From Streptosporangiaceae bacterium (GTDB lineage Bacteria > Actinomycetota > Actinomycetes > Streptosporangiales > Streptosporangiaceae), in the NCBI GenBank assembly GCA_030043395.1, contig JASHXW010000339.1, forward strand, positions 1 to 8,373: 8,373 nt of DNA. The letters are read 5' to 3'. A program made the position numbers and the translations under genes. Below the pieces are notes generated by a model that worked only from the letters and a program-made list of their open reading frames with translations, was not told the DNA's origin and made no database searches. Each line of letters opens with the position of its first letter. Position 1 is the stretch's first letter. Positions 5,385-8,373 of this stretch are shown piece after piece.

Positions 5385-5396
5385 GACCGTTCGGTC
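5385..5396. repeat. Second TT-centred palindrome GACCG-TT-CGGTC
   Basis: Perfect 5-base arms around TT (5390-5391), 6 bases after the 8+2+8 palindrome. The centre-to-centre distance is about 21 bases, two helical turns, which would put two bound dimers on one face of the DNA. It also overlaps a TTGACC that could serve as a -35. Confidence 0.35.
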
Positions 5397-5425
5397 TTGT
5401 GGGAGGCGGCTACCGGGATTAGCAT
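5397..5425 (+). promoter_or_regulatory. Candidate hhySL promoter
   Basis: TTGTGG (5397-5402), 17-base spacer, TAGCAT (5420-5425), a plausible housekeeping-sigma pair directly after the two palindromes. The predicted leader would be about 120 bases. An alternative -10, CATAAT at 5517-5522, would give a leader of about 25 bases but has no good -35. Neither can be confirmed by eye. Confidence 0.3.
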
Positions 5426-5461
5426 GACGGCGTCCGCGCATCGCCAAAGGTGAGGTGCGTC

Positions 5462-5521
5462 TTGAAGGTCATTTCCGGCGCAATGGCACGAAGCGAAACG
5501 CGACCCGGCTCGACCACATAA
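5462..5521 (+). CDS. Possible 19-codon leader frame upstream of hhyS
   Basis: TTG at 5462 opens a 19-codon frame (peptide starting MKVISGAMARSE) that ends at TAA 5519-5521, 33 bases before hhyS. An AGGTGAGG lies about 6 bases upstream, a good ribosome site. It could be a leader peptide that tunes hhyS translation. Such short frames arise easily by chance, and the product matches nothing I recognise. Confidence 0.2.
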   Translation: MKVISGAMARSETRPGSTT

Positions 5522-5554
5522 TTCAGCGGAGCCGCACGTGTGGAAGGTGCAGCC

Positions 5555-6622
5555 ATGACTGCAAGCACGCAGGAAGCAAAGGACGCGCAAGGGACCGAGC
5601 CTCTGGTGCACATCCTGTGGATGAACGGCGGCCTGGGTTGCGATGGGGACTCCGTCGCGCTCACGGCCGCGACCCAGCCAAGCATCGAGGAGATCGCGCT
5701 CGGCGCTCTGTCGGGACTGCCGAAGATCGCCGTGCACTGGCCGCTCATCGACTTCGAGTGCGGCCCGGAGACCGGTGCAGACAACTTCATTGAGTGGTGG
5801 CACAAGGCCGACCGAGGCGAGCTTGAGCCCTTCGTACTGGTGGTCGAGGGATCGATCCCGAACGAGGCGATCAAGGATGAGGGCTACTGGTGCGGATTCG
5901 GCAACAACCCGGCGACCGGGCAGCCGATGACGACGAACGAGTGGCTCGACCGCCTGGCGCCGAAGGCGACTGCGATTCTTGCGGTCGGCACCTGCGCGAC
6001 GTACGGCGGAATCCACGCGATGGCAGGTAACCCGACCGGCGCGATGGGCGTGCCCGACTACCTGGGGTGGGACTGGCGCTCCAAGGCCGGCCTGCCGATT
6101 GTCTGCGTGCCCGGCTGCCCCATACACCCGGACAACCTGTCGGAAACGATCTTGTACTTGCTCTACCAGGTCGCCGGCCAGGCCCCGATGATCCCGCTGG
6201 ACGAGGCCCTACGCCCGACCTGGCTATTCGGCGCGACAGTGCATGAGGGCTGCGACCGGGCCGGCTATTACGAGCAGGGCGATTTCGCCGCCGAGTACGG
6301 CTCGCCGAAGTGCCTGGTCAAGCTGGGCTGCTGGGGGCCGGTGGTGAAATGCAACGTCCCCAAGCGCGGCTGGATCAACGGCGTGGGCGGCTGCCCGAAC
6401 GTCGGAGGCATCTGCATCGCCTGCACGATGCCTGGCTTCCCTGACAAGTTCATGCCGTTTATGGACGAGCCACCGGGAGCTCGCGTCTCGACCGCTGCGA
6501 GCACCCTGTACGGGACGGTCATCCGCACGTTGCGCGGCTTCACGGCGAAGACCGCCGATGAGGAGCCGAAGTGGCGCAAGAAGAGCGACGAGCTCCTGAC
6601 GGGCTATCAGAAGAGTTGGTGA
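5555..6622 (+). CDS. hhyS: Group 1h [NiFe]-hydrogenase small subunit HhyS
   Basis: The electron-transfer subunit: three Fe-S clusters pass electrons from the active site in HhyL towards the respiratory chain. The 355-residue protein carries CDGD at 29-32 where standard small subunits have C-x2-C. Asp32 thus replaces a Cys, and with Cys29, Cys147 (GTCATYGG) and Cys188 (PGCPIHP) gives the 3Cys-1Asp proximal cluster described for actinobacterial-type enzymes. The distal cluster has His230, Cys233, Cys253 and Cys259; the medial cluster has Cys266, Cys287 and Cys290. There is no Tat signal and no C-terminal membrane helix, as usual in this group. ATG 5555 is preceded by GGAAGG with 7-base spacing; an in-frame GTG at 5540 lacks such a site. 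hhyL follows after 55 bases. Expression is probably controlled from the divergent upstream region. Confidence 0.97.
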   Translation: MTASTQEAKDAQGTEPLVHILWMNGGLGCDGDSVALTAATQPSIEEIALGALSGLPKIAVHWPLIDFECGPETGADNFIEWWHKADRGELEPFVLVVEGSIPNEAIKDEGYWCGFGNNPATGQPMTTNEWLDRLAPKATAILAVGTCATYGGIHAMAGNPTGAMGVPDYLGWDWRSKAGLPIVCVPGCPIHPDNLSETILYLLYQVAGQAPMIPLDEALRPTWLFGATVHEGCDRAGYYEQGDFAAEYGSPKCLVKLGCWGPVVKCNVPKRGWINGVGGCPNVGGICIACTMPGFPDKFMPFMDEPPGARVSTAASTLYGTVIRTLRGFTAKTADEEPKWRKKSDELLTGYQKSW

Positions 6623-6677
6623 CATCGGCCAGGCGCCTGCCGCAGCGCAGCCGCTCCGAGTACGGAAGGTGCAAGCG

Positions 6678-8373
6678 ATGACGACGGTCGAGGACACCGG
6701 CATTGTCGAGATGGCATGGGATCCGATTACCAGGATCGTGGGAAGCCTGGGGATCTACACGAAGATCGACTTCAAGGCCAAGCGGGTCGTCGAGTGCCAC
6801 AGCACGTCGTCGATATTCCGCGGCTACAGCATCTTCATGAAGGGCAAGGACCCGCGCGACGCCCACTTCATCACCAGCCGGATCTGCGGCATCTGCGGTG
6901 ACAACCACGCAACCTGCTCGGTCTACAACCAGAACATGGCCTACGGCGTCCGCCCGCCGCACCTCGGGGAGTGGATCATCAATCTGGGCGAGTCCGCCGA
7001 GTACATGTTCGACCACAACATCTTCCAGGAGAACCTGGTCGGGGTCGACTTCTGCGAGCGCATGGTCGCAGAGACCAACCCTGGTGTGCTCGAGCTGGCG
7101 AACAGGACCGAGGCTCCGCACGCAGCCGAGCACGGCTACAAGTTCATCGGCGACATCATGCGCTCCCTGAATCCGCTGGAGGGTGAGTTCTACCGCGAGG
7201 CCCTGCAGGTAAGCCGGTCGACCAGGGAGATGTTCTGCCTGATGGAAGGCCGCCACGTGCACCTGTCGACGCTCTACCCCGGAGGGGTGGGCACGACCGC
7301 GACCGTGCAGCTCTTCACCGACTACCTCACCAGGCTGATGCGGTACGTCGAGTTCATGAAGCGCGTCGTGCCGATGCATGACGACTTGTTCAACTTCTTC
7401 TACGAGGCTCTGCCGGGCTACGAGGAGGTCGGCAGGCGGCGCGCGGACATGGTCTGCTGGGGGAGCCTGAACGACCCCGAGCACTGCGACTTCCGGTACG
7501 AGAACATGACTAACTGGGGCAGGAAGATGTTCGTTAGCCCCGGGGTGATCAGGAACGGCCAGCTGCTGACCAACGACCTGGTCGAGATAAACCTGGGCAT
7601 CCGCATCCTGCTCGGCAGCTCCTATTACGAGGACTGGGAAGACCAGGAGATGTTCGTGACCCGCGACCCGCTGGGCAACCCGGTGGACCGCAGGCATCCG
7701 TGGAACCAGCACACGATCCCGCGGCCGGCGAAGCGGGACTTCGACAGCAAGTACAGCTGGGTCATGTCGCCTCGCTGGTTCGACGGCACGGATCACCTGG
7801 CGTGCGACACCGGTGGCGGTCCCATCGCGCGGCTGTGGGCGACGGCCCTGGGCGGGCTCGTGGACTTCGGCTACGTCAAGTCGACGGGCCACAGCGTGCT
7901 GATCAACCTGCCGAAGACAGTCAGCCGGCCCGAGGTCACGTTCGAGTGGAAGATTCCGACGGACGCATCGGGTGCCCCGCTGTCCAACGCCATCGAGCGT
8001 GACCGGGCACGCACTTACTTCCAGGCCTATGCTGCGGCTTGCGCCCTTTACTTCGTGGAGCAGGCACTGGCGGAGATCCGCGCCGGGCGGACAAAGACGT
8101 GGGAGCCATTCTCCGTACCGGAGGAAGCCAACAGCTGCGGCTTCACCGAGGCGGTCCGTGGCGTGCTCTCCCACCACATGGTGATCCGCGGCGGGAAGAT
8201 CGCGAACTATCACCCGTACCCGCCGACGCCGTGGAACGCGAGCGTTCGCGACAGCTTCGGCACCCCTGGCCCGTACGAGGACGCCGTGCAGAACACGCCC
8301 ATTTTCGAGGAGAACCCGCCCGACACGTTCAAGGGCATCGACATCATGCGGGCCGTTCGCAGCTTCGATCCCT
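6678..8373 (+). CDS. hhyL: Group 1h [NiFe]-hydrogenase large subunit HhyL (3' end missing)
   Basis: The catalytic subunit that binds Ni-Fe(CN)2CO and splits H2. The visible 565 residues run without a stop to the window edge. The N-terminus has DPITRIVGSLGI (15-26) and the first nickel-binding motif RICGICGDNH (68-77, Cys70, Cys73, His77). The sequence ends at RSFDP, exactly where the second motif (DPCxxC, then the protease cleavage His) is expected, so only about the last 30 residues should be missing. ATG 6678 has GGAAGGTGCAAGCG before it, nearly the same ribosome-site context as hhyS. It matures through the Hyp proteins and the protease encoded divergently on the left. The closeness to hhyS and the lack of a terminator between them indicate one transcript. 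Assignment to group 1h rests mainly on its HhyS partner. Confidence 0.97.
   Translation, partial: MTTVEDTGIVEMAWDPITRIVGSLGIYTKIDFKAKRVVECHSTSSIFRGYSIFMKGKDPRDAHFITSRICGICGDNHATCSVYNQNMAYGVRPPHLGEWIINLGESAEYMFDHNIFQENLVGVDFCERMVAETNPGVLELANRTEAPHAAEHGYKFIGDIMRSLNPLEGEFYREALQVSRSTREMFCLMEGRHVHLSTLYPGGVGTTATVQLFTDYLTRLMRYVEFMKRVVPMHDDLFNFFYEALPGYEEVGRRRADMVCWGSLNDPEHCDFRYENMTNWGRKMFVSPGVIRNGQLLTNDLVEINLGIRILLGSSYYEDWEDQEMFVTRDPLGNPVDRRHPWNQHTIPRPAKRDFDSKYSWVMSPRWFDGTDHLACDTGGGPIARLWATALGGLVDFGYVKSTGHSVLINLPKTVSRPEVTFEWKIPTDASGAPLSNAIERDRARTYFQAYAAACALYFVEQALAEIRAGRTKTWEPFSVPEEANSCGFTEAVRGVLSHHMVIRGGKIANYHPYPPTPWNASVRDSFGTPGPYEDAVQNTPIFEENPPDTFKGIDIMRAVRSFDP

Larger units (their letters stand above)
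5125..5554. other. Divergent intergenic region between the regulator gene and hhyS
   Basis: This stretch of 430 bases contains no convincing gene of normal size; the open frames in it are Arg/Pro-rich by-products of GC content. It holds several dyads: GGTTA/TAACC arms at 5164-5182 near the regulator start, a hairpin at 5207-5229, a hairpin at 5301-5319, and two adjacent TT-centred palindromes at 5361-5378 and 5385-5396. It also holds candidate hhyS promoters and a possible 19-codon leader frame at 5462-5521. It must contain both divergent promoters unless the regulator is read from elsewhere. Confidence 0.7.

Noticed and set aside
6540..8213. A 557-codon open frame on the minus strand opposite hhyL and the end of hhyS
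   Set aside because: It is a shadow of GC-rich coding sequence: its product is Arg/His/Val-rich with no recognisable domain, while the + strand encodes a clear hydrogenase large subunit throughout.
1..8373. CRISPR arrays, tRNA or rRNA genes, insertion sequences
   Set aside because: I saw no regularly spaced direct repeats, no cloverleaf-like or rRNA sequence, and no transposase frame; the window is accounted for by the hydrogenase locus.

Overview
The window holds the core of a group 1h (actinobacterial-type, high-affinity) [NiFe]-hydrogenase locus. High GC, frequent GTG starts, four-base gene overlaps and the protein families point to an Actinomycetota chromosome. I cannot place it below phylum level from the sequence alone.

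Layout. The right part (5555 to the window end, + strand) encodes the enzyme: small subunit hhyS, then large subunit hhyL, which is cut by the window edge just before its C-terminal nickel-binding Cys motif. To the left, a divergent 430-base intergenic region (5125-5554) separates hhyS from a minus-strand regulator gene (4456-5124). That regulator joins an ATPase-like N-terminal half to a C-terminal helix-turn-helix. A 143-base gap with inverted repeats follows (4313-4455). Then comes a tightly packed minus-strand operon (4312 down to 1): YceI-domain protein, SIS-domain protein A, HypC-like protein with an internal Cys cluster, GmhA-like SIS-domain protein B, hydrogenase maturation protease, hypC, hypD, and the 5' part of hypE. 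Five of the seven junctions are ATGA or GTGA four-base overlaps; the other two gaps are 15 and 11 bases.

How the genes work together. HypC and HypD form the scaffold on which the Fe(CN)2CO group is built, and HypE makes the cyanide ligand precursor. The protease trims the large subunit after nickel insertion. HhyS and HhyL form the enzyme, which in this group oxidises H2 at trace, even atmospheric, levels in the presence of O2. HypA, HypB and HypF are not in the window and presumably lie beyond hypE or elsewhere.

The least explained part is the block YceI / SIS-A / HypC-like / SIS-B. The two SIS proteins look like GmhA relatives that have each lost a different half of the expected active site. 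Between them sits a HypC relative whose usual N-terminal Cys is replaced by an internal C-x4-C-x2-C cluster. This is the best candidate here for an uncharacterised accessory module of the group 1h enzyme. The regulator and the palindromes in both promoter regions are the second point of interest.
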